Assembly (NCBI GenBank): GCA_937124965.1
Contig: CAKZLB010000059.1
Location: forward strand, 95,252-159,251
Source of the DNA: an uncultured Bacteroidota bacterium
GTDB taxonomy: Bacteria; Bacteroidota; Bacteroidia; NS11-12g; UBA9320
Direction of reading: 5' to 3'
DNA length: 64,000 bases
A model generated the notes under the pieces. The model had not been told where the DNA came from and did not search any database. It saw only the letters and a program-made list of their open reading frames with translations. Shown here one piece after another: positions 9,114 through 17,864 of this stretch. Numbering within the stretch: the first letter of the stretch is position 1; each line of letters starts with the position of its first letter. Position numbers and translations under genes: made by a program.

Positions 9114-9434
9114 ATGAAAAAGATAATAATAGCATTGTTTATTTTTAGCTTGTTGGCATTTGTTACAAACCCAAGTGAAGATAAACATAAAGAAGCGGTA
9201 AAAAGAGAATTGGACTCAAGATTAGAAAAGGGTTTAGGGAAGGTTGGAGAGTTGATTTCAAGTCAATGGAACATAGAAGGAACATCGTCCAGTCAAGGTA
9301 TTAGAAAGTTCGTAAAAAGAGAAAACTATTATGTCTTTTCTAAAACAAAGCTATCTTTATTGGGAGAGGAAAAGGTAATTGGTTATGGTTTTTTTGGCTT
9401 TGTAATAATAGATACTAAAGTTATTAATAAATAG
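9114..9434 (+). CDS. Small exported protein, DUF4359-like
   Basis: A 106-residue protein with an N-terminal hydrophobic segment (IIIALFIFSLLAFV) followed by TNPSEDKH, a charged helix, and a REN-Y-VFSKTKL...IGYGFFGFV segment. The NPS-near-membrane start and the NYYVFS block resemble the small DUF4359 family, as I remember it; function unknown. It begins 6 bases after tRNA-Pro. Its last 11 bases overlap the end of the convergent rdgB gene. Confidence 0.65.
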   Translation: MKKIIIALFIFSLLAFVTNPSEDKHKEAVKRELDSRLEKGLGKVGELISSQWNIEGTSSSQGIRKFVKRENYYVFSKTKLSLLGEEKVIGYGFFGFVIIDTKVINK

Positions 9435-10008
9435 ACTTTAGTTTATCAAACATTTTTCTAAAAGCGATAGCGCGATGACTAATTTTATTTTTTTCTTCTA
9501 AAGAAATTTCTGCAAATGTTTTATCGTAACCTTCGGGAACAAAAATGGAATCATATCCAAACCCAAAGGAGCCTCTTTTTTTTTCGATAATTTTACCCTT
9601 TACTATACCTTCAAACATGTAATTATTGTTTTCATAAAAAAGGGAAATGACAGTTCGGAATTGCGCAGACCTATCAGTGAAACCTTTTAGGTTTTTTAAG
9701 AGTAATGAAATGTTTTGTTCATTATTTTTTTGTTCTCCTGCATATCTGGCTGAGTAAACACCAGGTTCTCCTTTAAGGGAAAAAACTTCTAAACCAGTAT
9801 CATCACTAAACACATTGCATTTGAATTTGTCGTAAACAAAGGAAGATTTTTGAAGTGCATTGCCCTCTAAAGTGTTTGAAGTTTCAGGAATTTCTTGAGA
9901 TAAACCAATCTCATCTAAGGTTTTTATAGAAAAACCAACACCAATTAATTTTTGTATTTCCGCAGTTTTGTTGGAATTATGTGTTGCGAAGACAATTTGT
10001 GTAGTCAT
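9424..10008 (-). CDS. rdgB: RdgB/HAM1-family non-canonical purine NTP pyrophosphatase
   Basis: This enzyme hydrolyses ITP, dITP and XTP to monophosphates and so keeps deaminated purines out of nucleic acids. The 194-residue protein opens with IVFATHNSNKTAEI, the nucleotide-binding FATHNxxKxxEI signature. It then has FSDDTGLEV (catalytic and metal-binding Asp pair), GVYSARYAG, and GSFGFGYDSIFVP near the end; the final SHRAIAFRKM block is also conserved. It is downstream of the RidA gene with a 2-base gap, an appealing pairing since both remove reactive metabolites. Confidence 0.96.
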   Translation of the reverse strand: MTTQIVFATHNSNKTAEIQKLIGVGFSIKTLDEIGLSQEIPETSNTLEGNALQKSSFVYDKFKCNVFSDDTGLEVFSLKGEPGVYSARYAGEQKNNEQNISLLLKNLKGFTDRSAQFRTVISLFYENNNYMFEGIVKGKIIEKKRGSFGFGYDSIFVPEGYDKTFAEISLEEKNKISHRAIAFRKMFDKLKSIY

Positions 10009-10010
10009 GT

Positions 10011-10397
10011 TTATTTAACAGCTATTATGCTAATCTCAACATTAACGTTTTTAGGAAGGGTTTTAACTGCAACTGCTTCTCGTGCAGGAGGGTCATTTTT
10101 AAAGTAGGTAGCGTATACATCATTTATTTCTTTATAATGATCCATTGAGGACATAAAAATGGAAGCTTTAACAACGTTGTCTAAATTCATATCTGCTTCT
10201 TTCAAAACGGCTTGAATGTTTTTCATTATTTGTTGAGTTTCCATGGTAATATTTGCAATCATCAAGGAATTATCTTGTGGGTTAATGGCAATTTGTCCAG
10301 AACAATATAAAGTGTTTCCTGCTAAAACGGCTTGACTATAAGGACCGATGGCTTTTGGTGCAAGGGGAGTGTTTATTATTATTTTTTTTGTTTCCAT
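10011..10397 (-). CDS. RidA/YjgF-family enamine/imine deaminase
   Basis: RidA proteins hydrolyse reactive 2-aminoacrylate-type enamines made by PLP enzymes. The core contains APKAIGPYSQAV at the start, GQIAINPQ, and the conserved Arg in PPAREAVAVKTLP. I place the start at the ATG giving METKKIIINTP, which leaves 44 bases to the divergent upstream gene. The frame stays open to an ATG at 10502. That longer form would add 35 residues with a signal-like stretch ending LFLSSC, making a lipoprotein, but it would overlap the divergent gene by 61 bases. The longer form cannot be excluded. Confidence 0.88.
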   Translation of the reverse strand: METKKIIINTPLAPKAIGPYSQAVLAGNTLYCSGQIAINPQDNSLMIANITMETQQIMKNIQAVLKEADMNLDNVVKASIFMSSMDHYKEINDVYATYFKNDPPAREAVAVKTLPKNVNVEISIIAVK

Positions 10398-10441
10398 TTC
10401 TTGTTGATTAGCAATTGTATTTTTGTCGGACGCCCGTTGAC

Positions 10442-11098
10442 ATGAGGATAAAAATAAAAGGTACACACACGCAAAAGGAAGAGCTAAAAAAGCGCATTTC
10501 ATCTGATCACGAATTGATTGAAGTCAAAAATAATCAATTTGATGATTGTGATATGATAATTGATTTAAGTTTTGATGAGGATTGGCAGAATTTAAATAAT
10601 TATAGCACTCTAGAAAACAAAGTAATAGTTGTAGGAGCAACACGGAGACAATTAGAGAAAGTTGTTGCAGATTTTGATGAAAAGATACATTGCAACCTAT
10701 TTGGAATAAATAGTTTACCAACGTTTGTTAACCGTGACCTTGCTGAAATGACAAGTTTGTCAAAGGAAGAAAGAAGTTCCATTGAACCGTTGTTTGAAGC
10801 GTTAAATTGGCCAATAAAGTGGGTAGAAAGTAGAGTGGGAATGGTTAGTCCAAGAGTAGTGTGTATGATTATTAATGAAGCCTATTACACTGTTCAAGAG
10901 GGAACAGCATCAAAGGAAGATATAGATATAGGAATGAAGCTTGGTACTGCTTATCCAATGGGGCCATTTGAGTGGAAAGAAAAAATAGGAATATGGAATG
11001 TATATACTCTTTTGGAAGCAATATATGAAGACACTAAGGACGAAAGGTACAAGATCTGTCCATTGTTAAAAACGGAGTATCTATCTAATTTCAAATAA
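10442..11098 (+). CDS. 3-hydroxyacyl-CoA dehydrogenase C-terminal-domain protein (atypical)
   Basis: The last 100 or so residues (VGMVSPRVVCMIINEAYYTVQEGTASKEDIDIGMKLG.....GPFEW, shown in part) match the C-terminal domain of 3-hydroxyacyl-CoA dehydrogenases, which forms the dimer and substrate site. The N-terminal half starts like a Rossmann fold (MRIKIKG, then CDMIIDLSF) but lacks the GxGxxG NAD-binding loop, so catalysis with NAD is doubtful. Such short paralogues occur in Bacteroidota. I start at the ATG giving MRIKIKG rather than at an upstream TTG. It is followed 7 bases later by an acyltransferase gene, which suggests lipid metabolism. Confidence 0.82.
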   Translation: MRIKIKGTHTQKEELKKRISSDHELIEVKNNQFDDCDMIIDLSFDEDWQNLNNYSTLENKVIVVGATRRQLEKVVADFDEKIHCNLFGINSLPTFVNRDLAEMTSLSKEERSSIEPLFEALNWPIKWVESRVGMVSPRVVCMIINEAYYTVQEGTASKEDIDIGMKLGTAYPMGPFEWKEKIGIWNVYTLLEAIYEDTKDERYKICPLLKTEYLSNFK

Positions 11099-11105
11099 GG
11101 ATTAT

Positions 11106-11654
11106 TTGAGAAGTTTATACAGTTTTTTGTTTAGGATACTAGGTTGGAAAGTAGAAGGGCATTGGCCTAATAACTTAGAAAAATACCTTTTAGTAGTTGC
11201 TCCACACACAAGTAATTGGGACTTTTTGGTTGGACTAGGAGCAAGGGCAGAATTAAACTTTGACCCAAAGTATGCGGCAAAAAAGGAACTTTTTTCCTGG
11301 CCAATCGGATGGCTTTTTAAGAAACTAGGTGGGTACCCAGTGGAACGAACAGTAAACAATAACTTCGTTCAGAGTGTTGTAGATATTTTTAATAAAGAAG
11401 AGAAGTTTATTTTAACCATAACCCCTGAAGGAACCAGAAAAAAGAACAATAATTGGAAGACAGGGTTCTATTTTATCGCAAAACAGGCAAAGGTACCAAT
11501 TGTTCCAGTCGGGTTTGATTTTAGTAGCAAACGGGTGGTTTTTCACGAGCCAATCATGACGAATCAACCGGTAGAAGAATTAGTGCTTTATCTAAAACAG
11601 TGGTTCAGTCAGTTCAACGGTAAAAACCCACAGCAGGGAGTAAGTGTAGATTAA
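11106..11654 (+). CDS. PlsC-type acyltransferase (1-acylglycerol-3-phosphate acyltransferase-like)
   Basis: The 182-residue protein carries the acyltransferase HX4D motif as HTSNWD (His34, Asp39) and the substrate motif PEGTR at 107-111. The enzyme family acylates lysophosphatidic acid or related lipids at the membrane. The start codon appears to be TTG, 7 bases after the previous gene; no ATG precedes the conserved region in this frame. The protein is somewhat shorter than classical PlsC (about 240), as is usual for this Bacteroidota subgroup. It may instead acylate glycolipids or an ornithine lipid. Confidence 0.85.
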   Translation: MRSLYSFLFRILGWKVEGHWPNNLEKYLLVVAPHTSNWDFLVGLGARAELNFDPKYAAKKELFSWPIGWLFKKLGGYPVERTVNNNFVQSVVDIFNKEEKFILTITPEGTRKKNNNWKTGFYFIAKQAKVPIVPVGFDFSSKRVVFHEPIMTNQPVEELVLYLKQWFSQFNGKNPQQGVSVD

Positions 11655-11679
11655 ATATTGGTTCTAGAAGGAACAGTTA

Positions 11680-14568
11680 TCAAAGCTTCAATAGTTTTAA
11701 TCGTTGAGTAACGTTATGTTCATCCACAATAACCACCGTATAAACACCAGAGGAAAAACCCACTAAATCAACAGAGACTTTGTTATTATTAGGGTTGGAA
11801 ACATACTTGATGCAACCCTTAGAGTCGATAATGTTAATTGAAGAAATAAGAGTTACGGGCGACTGCACAAGGAAAGAAGTAGAAACAGGATTAGGGAAGG
11901 CAGTTACGTTATTTTCAGACGGTATTAAAATACTTAAACCTTTGCCAGTAGTAAACGACCACGTGTCACTCCACTCTCCGGTGGTAAAAGCATTCTTGGC
12001 ACGCACTCTCCAGTAAAACATTTTACGTCCTTCAAGGTTGCTTAAAACACGAATGGAGGAAGGAGTAGAAGCAGATATAGGTGAAGTAAAATCGATATTA
12101 TCGTCGTATTGCACATCATAATTAGCCCCGGTTATAGGCTCCCATGTCAACGTTTGATTAATAGACGCATCAAGTAAGTTGTTTTTAGGACTTAGTAAAA
12201 CGGGAATATTCATGTTTGTTCTTGTTGTAAATGACCATACATCACTCCATTCGCCAAACTCTTGTCCTTGACTGTTTCGACTTTTTACGCGCCAGTAATA
12301 TGTTGTGGACGGTTTAAGAGCAGCAGAACGAGAATTAGAAGAAACAATTTGCTGTTGAACCGGAGAAAAAGAAGGGTTTTCAGAGTATTGGATTAAATAA
12401 GTACTTGCACCAGAATATTTCTGCCATGTAAAACTAATACCTAGCGGAATATCGGAAGCGTTACTATTAGGATAGACCAACAAAGGAGCTACCTTAGCAC
12501 GAGTGGTAAAAGACCAAACGGCACTCCATTCAGTGGTGTCCTTTGAATGAAACACTTTAACACGCCAAAAGTATTTTTGATTGTACTTGATTCTAGTGTC
12601 GCTAGCAATATAATGAAAGAAAGAGTTATCAATAGAGTCGCTTGAATATACTATCGGATTAGAAAAGGTTTCGATGGTATCAAGATGAACCAAATAACCA
12701 GATGTTCCGGATATAGAATTCCAATCTAGGCTGATAGGAGTAATGTTGGTTGCATTATTTTTAGGAGAACTTAAACGTGCAGGGCCTAATACTTTAAAGA
12801 CCCATGGTTCACTAAAATCAGAGGTGTCTACCGCACTTATCGCCCTAACTTTCCAAGAGTAAACGGATCCAAATAGTAAGTTTTCAAGATTTAGTGCAGA
12901 GGTATCAGAAACAATAGATTTATACAAAATAGGAGAATCAAAATTGGTTGAAGTATCAAGCCAAACCTCATAAACAGAAACCCCTTTCATTGCATTCCAA
13001 ACAAGAGTAGGGTTTGCACCAGTACCTATAAAAGAACTATTGTAAGGAGCCTTAAGATTTGGGTTACGAGCGGTTGTAAACTTACTTCCTGCACCAGGCC
13101 CAAAGATACCAGACCACTCTGTGGTATCTCTGCTATGCCACGCCCTCAAGCGGTAATGATATTCTTGACCAAACTTTAATGTTGTACCACCAATAAATGT
13201 TGGAGAGGTGTCGAAGGTCGAATCAATAAGTTGCGAAACAAATTTTTGGGATTCAGAAAGCTGGAGTTGGTAGTGAGTTATACCCCATTTTCCGTAGTTC
13301 CATGTAAGACTATCGTTTATAGCAACATCGGAGTTATTAAAAAAAGGATAAGATGTTGAAATAGAGGAAAGAGTGGTAAAGACTTTTACTTTGGTCCAAG
13401 CACCAGTGTCTGTAGCATGAAACGGTCGACAGCGCGCATAATACACTTCACCAAACAGTAAAGAATCATATAGAATTCTTGTGTCAGTGGTCGTTATATA
13501 ATTATGGAGTTCTATACTCTCGAAATTAAGAGCTGTATCTAATTGAAACTGGTATCCAACAATATCAGAGAGTTTTTTGGGTACACCTAAGTATGCGCTA
13601 GGGCTAGCGTTGTTCTGCATAGACATAGTCAAGTTTTTAAAACCATCCGTATAAAATGACCTATTTGACCATTCAGAAGTGTCATAAGGTGTGGTTATTC
13701 GAACACGGTAATAATAGTCTTGATCAAAATGCAAATTATTGATATTGAAGTAATCGATTAACGTGTTTTCACTCATAGTGTCAAACAAGCTGGGAGAACT
13801 AAAAGAGGCTGTTGTGTCTAATTGAAATTGAAAACCTGTACTGGTGCCACTATTCCAATAAAAGCGAACAGAGGTACTTTGACGATCCTTAGGATTCGAT
13901 GTTGAGAGCCACACAGAGTCATAAACTGTTCCATAAACGGTATTGGACCAATTAGTTTTTTTTGTACCGTTAATACCCCGATATCTTGCATAATACGACT
14001 GACCAAACGAAAGTCCTTCAAACTGCTGTTGCCCGTAAAAGGTAGAAAAAGTATCGATAGAAATGGAATCTAGAAGGAATGAAGAGTTAAAAGAAGAAGA
14101 TGTATCCAATTGAACTTGGACCGAGTCATATTCAAACTGACGATACCAAGAAAAAGAAGTCGTTGGGTTCAAGAGAACACCATTCGCACTAGGAAAGTAA
14201 AATTTTGTGGGCTGTTCGGTTTCAAAAGTCCAAGTGTCAGACCATAATGAAGAGTCACTCGTTGATTGTGCCTTGACCCTCCAATAGTACGTTTGGTTGA
14301 TTTTTAATTTAGTGAACCAAACTGAAGTTAGTGAACCATTTTTATTCGAAGCGCTCAGTGATTTCGGATTGGAAAAACTAGAGTTTTCGGATATCTGAAA
14401 AACGATTTGAGTACCCGAATTGTATGAGGGGCCATTCACATATAAATGTGCCGCAGTTGGTTGACTTTTAGTGTTGTTTGCAGGTAAATATTGTTTTGGT
14501 TTTGACAAAGTAGCAAAACAGGATAAACAACTAGAAAGCAGAGTAAAAGCAATGACAAAAAATCTCAT
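11680..14568 (-). CDS. Large fibronectin III-like repeat protein with T9SS type A sorting signal
   Basis: A 962-residue exported protein. A signal peptide (about 1-20) is followed by around nine beta-sandwich repeats of 85-100 residues. Each has a pattern like FQLDTS.SF.S....L....YYWRVRA....DTSEWS..WSF.T, resembling fibronectin type III domains. The last 80 residues (AFPNPVSTSFLV, IIDSKG, LVGFSSGVYTVVIVD, RLKLLKL) are a type A T9SS sorting domain. It should be exported across the outer membrane and fixed to the surface. A CAAATTTA on the plus strand 5 bases beyond the ATG gives a TAAATTTG promoter element for it. Ligand or enzyme function is not apparent. Confidence 0.88.
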   Translation of the reverse strand: MRFFVIAFTLLSSCLSCFATLSKPKQYLPANNTKSQPTAAHLYVNGPSYNSGTQIVFQISENSSFSNPKSLSASNKNGSLTSVWFTKLKINQTYYWRVKAQSTSDSSLWSDTWTFETEQPTKFYFPSANGVLLNPTTSFSWYRQFEYDSVQVQLDTSSSFNSSFLLDSISIDTFSTFYGQQQFEGLSFGQSYYARYRGINGTKKTNWSNTVYGTVYDSVWLSTSNPKDRQSTSVRFYWNSGTSTGFQFQLDTTASFSSPSLFDTMSENTLIDYFNINNLHFDQDYYYRVRITTPYDTSEWSNRSFYTDGFKNLTMSMQNNASPSAYLGVPKKLSDIVGYQFQLDTALNFESIELHNYITTTDTRILYDSLLFGEVYYARCRPFHATDTGAWTKVKVFTTLSSISTSYPFFNNSDVAINDSLTWNYGKWGITHYQLQLSESQKFVSQLIDSTFDTSPTFIGGTTLKFGQEYHYRLRAWHSRDTTEWSGIFGPGAGSKFTTARNPNLKAPYNSSFIGTGANPTLVWNAMKGVSVYEVWLDTSTNFDSPILYKSIVSDTSALNLENLLFGSVYSWKVRAISAVDTSDFSEPWVFKVLGPARLSSPKNNATNITPISLDWNSISGTSGYLVHLDTIETFSNPIVYSSDSIDNSFFHYIASDTRIKYNQKYFWRVKVFHSKDTTEWSAVWSFTTRAKVAPLLVYPNSNASDIPLGISFTWQKYSGASTYLIQYSENPSFSPVQQQIVSSNSRSAALKPSTTYYWRVKSRNSQGQEFGEWSDVWSFTTRTNMNIPVLLSPKNNLLDASINQTLTWEPITGANYDVQYDDNIDFTSPISASTPSSIRVLSNLEGRKMFYWRVRAKNAFTTGEWSDTWSFTTGKGLSILIPSENNVTAFPNPVSTSFLVQSPVTLISSINIIDSKGCIKYVSNPNNNKVSVDLVGFSSGVYTVVIVDEHNVTQRLKLLKL

Positions 14569-14920
14569 AAGGCAAATTTACAATAAGCCAATGTTTAGGT
14601 TTTGTCAGAATTGATGGATGCATTAAAATATGGTATATATAGGATTGAATTAATGAAAAACGGGAGCAACCCGATAGCCTCTTTGAAAAGCCGCACAAAA
14701 CATTTTTATAAATAGTGCGGCGAAATTTAACATTATAGAGGCAAGCTTGCAGATACAGGAAACAAAAAGCATTAGGTTATGTTTCTCTCCCAAGAGAAGG
14801 TTATTAAAATGAAATAAACAAGCGTCAAGGAAATGCTTTTTTAAACGTTGAAGCCCAATAGAGATTAATTCAAAAAGGGTTGTGAATGTCAGGATTCTAA
14901 ACAAAGTAAGACAAGAAAGA
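14569..14920. other. Gap without a credible gene, containing a nested inverted repeat
   Basis: About 350 bases between a T9SS gene and the thioredoxin lipoprotein gene. A minus-strand open frame crosses it but shows no recognisable protein features and mostly overlaps the thioredoxin gene. The notable structure is an inverted repeat nested in another: GCCTCT at 14677-14682 with AGAGGC at 14737-14742, enclosing GCCGCAC at 14690-14696 with GTGCGGC at 14715-14721. This could be a structured RNA or a relic; I cannot name a family. Confidence 0.4.
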
Positions 14921-15337
14921 ATGAAAAAAACAGTATTAACCACAATAGTATTTTTTTCGATACTACTGTCAAGTTGTGCGGATGATGCACCAATTGTTAA
15001 CACAGCCAATAATAGTCTTATAGATATCACTTCACAGGATCAGTTTAACGAAGAAGTTAAAGAGGGGGTGTCGCTGATTTTCTATCATGCTTCTTGGTGC
15101 TCTAAATGTGCAGCACAAAGACCTGCAGTAGAAGAAGTTTCGGAAGAAACAGAGTTTAGCAACGTATTTTTTGCAGAAGTAGAATATGAAGACTTTTCTG
15201 AAATTGTAGAGGATAGAGGAGTAAATGGTTTCCCAACAGTTGTGGTTTACAAAGACAACGTAGAAATAGAGAAGTTTTCAGGACAAGGACACACAACGGA
15301 ACAGTTTAGAACAGCACTGAAGCAAGCGCAGAAATAA
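14921..15337 (+). CDS. Thioredoxin-fold lipoprotein
   Basis: From the chosen ATG the protein has 138 residues. It has a Lys-rich start, a hydrophobic stretch and the lipobox LLSSC (Cys19), so it is probably a periplasmic lipoprotein. The thioredoxin domain carries FYHASWCSKC with redox Cys60 and Cys63, and the cis-Pro loop GFPTVVV. A CSKC active site differs from the CGPC of cytosolic thioredoxin. The likely role is thiol-disulfide exchange or reductive defence in the envelope; the partner is unknown. A GTG 39 bases upstream in frame would put charged residues before the signal and is less likely. Confidence 0.88.
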   Translation: MKKTVLTTIVFFSILLSSCADDAPIVNTANNSLIDITSQDQFNEEVKEGVSLIFYHASWCSKCAAQRPAVEEVSEETEFSNVFFAEVEYEDFSEIVEDRGVNGFPTVVVYKDNVEIEKFSGQGHTTEQFRTALKQAQK

Positions 15338-15340
15338 GTC

Positions 15341-17185
15341 CTAAGGAGTTGAGTCAGTATCATCGAGTAGCGGTAATAACCGTTTGTAACGTTTACGTGC
15401 ATCAACCACAAAAAGACTAGAATTGTATTCTAGAATGATTTTCTCATATGCTTCTACTGCTTTTTTGACATTGTTTAATTGATTTTCATACAACAGTCCT
15501 AAAGCAAATAGTGCATTATCCGCAAGTATATCATCACCAAAATATTTGACAACATTGTTATAATACTCCTCTGCTTTACCGTAATCCTTTTTCTTTTCAA
15601 AAATTTGAGCTTTAGTAAAGTAAATTTCGTCTTCTAGTGCGTGTTTAGGGTATTTAAAAGGAAGTAAATTAAGAGCCTCAAGACTTTCGTCAAGTTTATT
15701 TTGAAACAGTAACAATTGTGCACTGGAAAATGCCTTTAAAGCATCTGTGGAGCTGTCTAAGCCAGTATTGTCTTTTATTAGAAGAGATAACTCAATTGCA
15801 TTGTTAGAGATAAGTTGAGATGTCGCTGTTTTAAGGACATCTAATTGATCTTTCGCCCAGTCAAAGTCACCATTAAAATATGAAAGTCTGGCGTTTCTAA
15901 ATTTCGCTTCCTGACCTAAAGCATCCTCTTTAAATTCTTTATCAACTTGGCCATAAAGGAGAGTGGCATCCCAAATTTCACCTAGCATTAACATAGCGTC
16001 ACCAAGTGCTAATTTATACATACCCCTTTGTTTTCCTTGTAAACGAGGCATCTCTACCAATTCTTCCAACAGAGCGACACCCTTATTCACATCATGTATG
16101 TAATAGATGTAGATGTCGGATAACTGCTTGATACTCGCAGCAGTTTGTTGATTCTTCCCAAACTTAGATATCATTTCTGTATATCTGTTGGTAAGGTCAA
16201 AAAGGGCACTAGAATCGTAATCACTCTTCTCGGTTACGAGCAAATAACTCGTTTGCAGACTTCCCATTTTAGCATTGATGAAGAAGTATCCATCAGAGCC
16301 AAAGGAGACTATTTGATCATAGCATTTGAGTGCAGTAGAGTAGTCTTTGTTTGACATGCAGATTGCAGCAAGATCAATAAGGTTTTTTCCTTCAGACTTA
16401 CTTCTTTTGTCCATAGCTGTTGCTTGTCTCAAAGCAGAATTAAACTTTTTTTGTTGGACAAAAACCCAAAGAAGGAGCTCATCGAACACGAGTTTTTCAG
16501 GAAACTTTTGAGAGTATACAGCCGATTTTTCTTGCAAGTAGTCCATTTTTATATCAGCATCGACTATGAATATTAGGTTTGATTTCATAGCGTCGATGGA
16601 CGATTCATCGTACTTTAGTGATAGAAGGCACTCGTCAATCAGTAACTCATACTCTTTAGTAACTTTATAAATATCAATTAAATTTTGAGCAAAAAGTGTG
16701 GGAAGTCCTATGGATTTTCTTGCTTTCAATAAGGAAGATTTTGCATAAACAAATTCGTTTCTTTTTAGGAACGCACTAGAGAGTTGTTCGATTTGCGAAA
16801 TTGGTGCAGATAGTGAGTTTGTAACTCTGTCAGTAGCCTCTTTTATTCCCTCTTCAAAAAACTTTTCTTTTTCCCTCTCTTTACCTTGAAGTCCATATAT
16901 ATGACCTAAGTCAACGAAATAGGTTGGACGATCAGAATATCGCTTTACCTGCTTTGCAACCATTTTTTCCGCATCATCCAGGTTGTTTTGCTTCAGCAAG
17001 CATTCTAAGTAGTTTTGATAGATATAGATAGACTCATCATTTTTCTTAAAAAGCTTTTTGTATAAAATTTCAGCTTTATCATATTCCTCATTAAGAAAAT
17101 ACTGCGCAGCCAATTCCTCATCAGCTTCTTGGGCGAAAGAAAGAGTTATCGTTAGTATGAATAAGGTCGAAAAAAAAATTTTCAT
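15341..17185 (-). CDS. TPR-repeat exported protein
   Basis: The 614-residue protein has a signal peptide (FFSTLFILTITLSFAQ) and is made almost wholly of tetratricopeptide-like helical pairs: EYDKAEILYKKLF, YGKAEEYYNNVVKYF and VKKAVEAYEKIILEY. The C-terminal third resembles the BamD/YbgF/CpoB type of periplasmic TPR. It is probably a periplasmic scaffold for envelope assembly. Its gene ends 3 bases after the convergent thioredoxin gene. Upstream, CAAATTTA on the plus strand reads TAAATTTG for this gene. The exact partner cannot be deduced. Confidence 0.85.
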   Translation of the reverse strand: MKIFFSTLFILTITLSFAQEADEELAAQYFLNEEYDKAEILYKKLFKKNDESIYIYQNYLECLLKQNNLDDAEKMVAKQVKRYSDRPTYFVDLGHIYGLQGKEREKEKFFEEGIKEATDRVTNSLSAPISQIEQLSSAFLKRNEFVYAKSSLLKARKSIGLPTLFAQNLIDIYKVTKEYELLIDECLLSLKYDESSIDAMKSNLIFIVDADIKMDYLQEKSAVYSQKFPEKLVFDELLLWVFVQQKKFNSALRQATAMDKRSKSEGKNLIDLAAICMSNKDYSTALKCYDQIVSFGSDGYFFINAKMGSLQTSYLLVTEKSDYDSSALFDLTNRYTEMISKFGKNQQTAASIKQLSDIYIYYIHDVNKGVALLEELVEMPRLQGKQRGMYKLALGDAMLMLGEIWDATLLYGQVDKEFKEDALGQEAKFRNARLSYFNGDFDWAKDQLDVLKTATSQLISNNAIELSLLIKDNTGLDSSTDALKAFSSAQLLLFQNKLDESLEALNLLPFKYPKHALEDEIYFTKAQIFEKKKDYGKAEEYYNNVVKYFGDDILADNALFALGLLYENQLNNVKKAVEAYEKIILEYNSSLFVVDARKRYKRLLPLLDDTDSTP

Positions 17186-17308
17186 TGAGGCAAATTTATC
17201 TTATTAAGAACGCTTAGGTAAATAAAAATGTTGTTAAAAACTAAAATACTAGACCAGTGACATTATTAATACGTTAGCTTCGTTATAAAGAAAAAAATGA
17301 TATAAAGC

Positions 17309-17695
17309 ATGAGTAAATATTTCTTACTACTATTGTTCACGTTCCTTACCATTATAAGCTGTAAAGAGGAAGTCGACCCTCGTATGAATGTTTACAACAC
17401 TTTTGAAATTCAGGCGGTAGATGAGAATGGAAAAGTGTTAGAAAACCATCAAACGGAGTTTACCAGCACATTGGAGTTTACAGAGGCAGGTGAAATGTTT
17501 TTAGTAGAAGGGCCAGTAAAGAGGGAGGGAACGTTTGAATTAACCAAAGATGCAGAAACACTTATTACAGATATGGAACAAAGAAAAGACACGTTTTCAA
17601 TAAAAGATCTAACACCAGACGGGATGACTTTGGTAGTGACAGGTGGACAACGAATTGTATTAAAAGCAAAAGAGCCTATTCAAACCATTCGATAA
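17309..17695 (+). CDS. Small lipoprotein of unknown function
   Basis: 128 residues with a strong lipobox (FLTIISC, Cys at about 18) followed by an acidic linker and a beta-rich domain (TLEFTEAGEMFLVEGPVKREGTFEL...ETLITDMEQRKDTFSIKDL, seen in pieces). The alternating strands resemble the lipocalin-like small domains frequent in Bacteroidota lipoproteins, but I do not recognise a named family. It stands alone between the TPR gene (divergent) and ssrA. Confidence 0.75.
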   Translation: MSKYFLLLLFTFLTIISCKEEVDPRMNVYNTFEIQAVDENGKVLENHQTEFTSTLEFTEAGEMFLVEGPVKREGTFELTKDAETLITDMEQRKDTFSIKDLTPDGMTLVVTGGQRIVLKAKEPIQTIR

Positions 17696-17864
17696 ATGAC
17701 GGGTTATACTTTTGCATCAGTAAAAAACTGTCACGAGTATTTAAGAAAATGGCAGAAATGGTCAAAAAAAGTGACAGAGTAACGGCATTTAGTGCTGCTT
17801 GAGTAAAATGGAACTAGTTTTGCGAAAGTACTATTATTACTTGTTTGTTTGACGAACAATCATT

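Noticed and set aside
14630..14900. 6S-like or SRP RNA in the 14.6 kb gap
   Set aside because: I could not fold a convincing full-length hairpin or find the conserved SRP tetraloop, so only the nested inverted repeat is reported.
14650..15030. Minus-strand frame overlapping the thioredoxin lipoprotein gene
   Set aside because: It is antisense to a well-supported gene and its product shows no domain; its hydrophobic text is the antisense of a Lys-rich signal peptide region.
17697..17783. 28-codon frame and TACTTTTG just after the small lipoprotein gene
   Set aside because: It begins one base after the lipoprotein stop and has no protein signal. The TACTTTTG at 17707-17714 may be a promoter and CTGTCAC/GTGACAG (17728-17777) a loose inverted repeat, but support is too weak.
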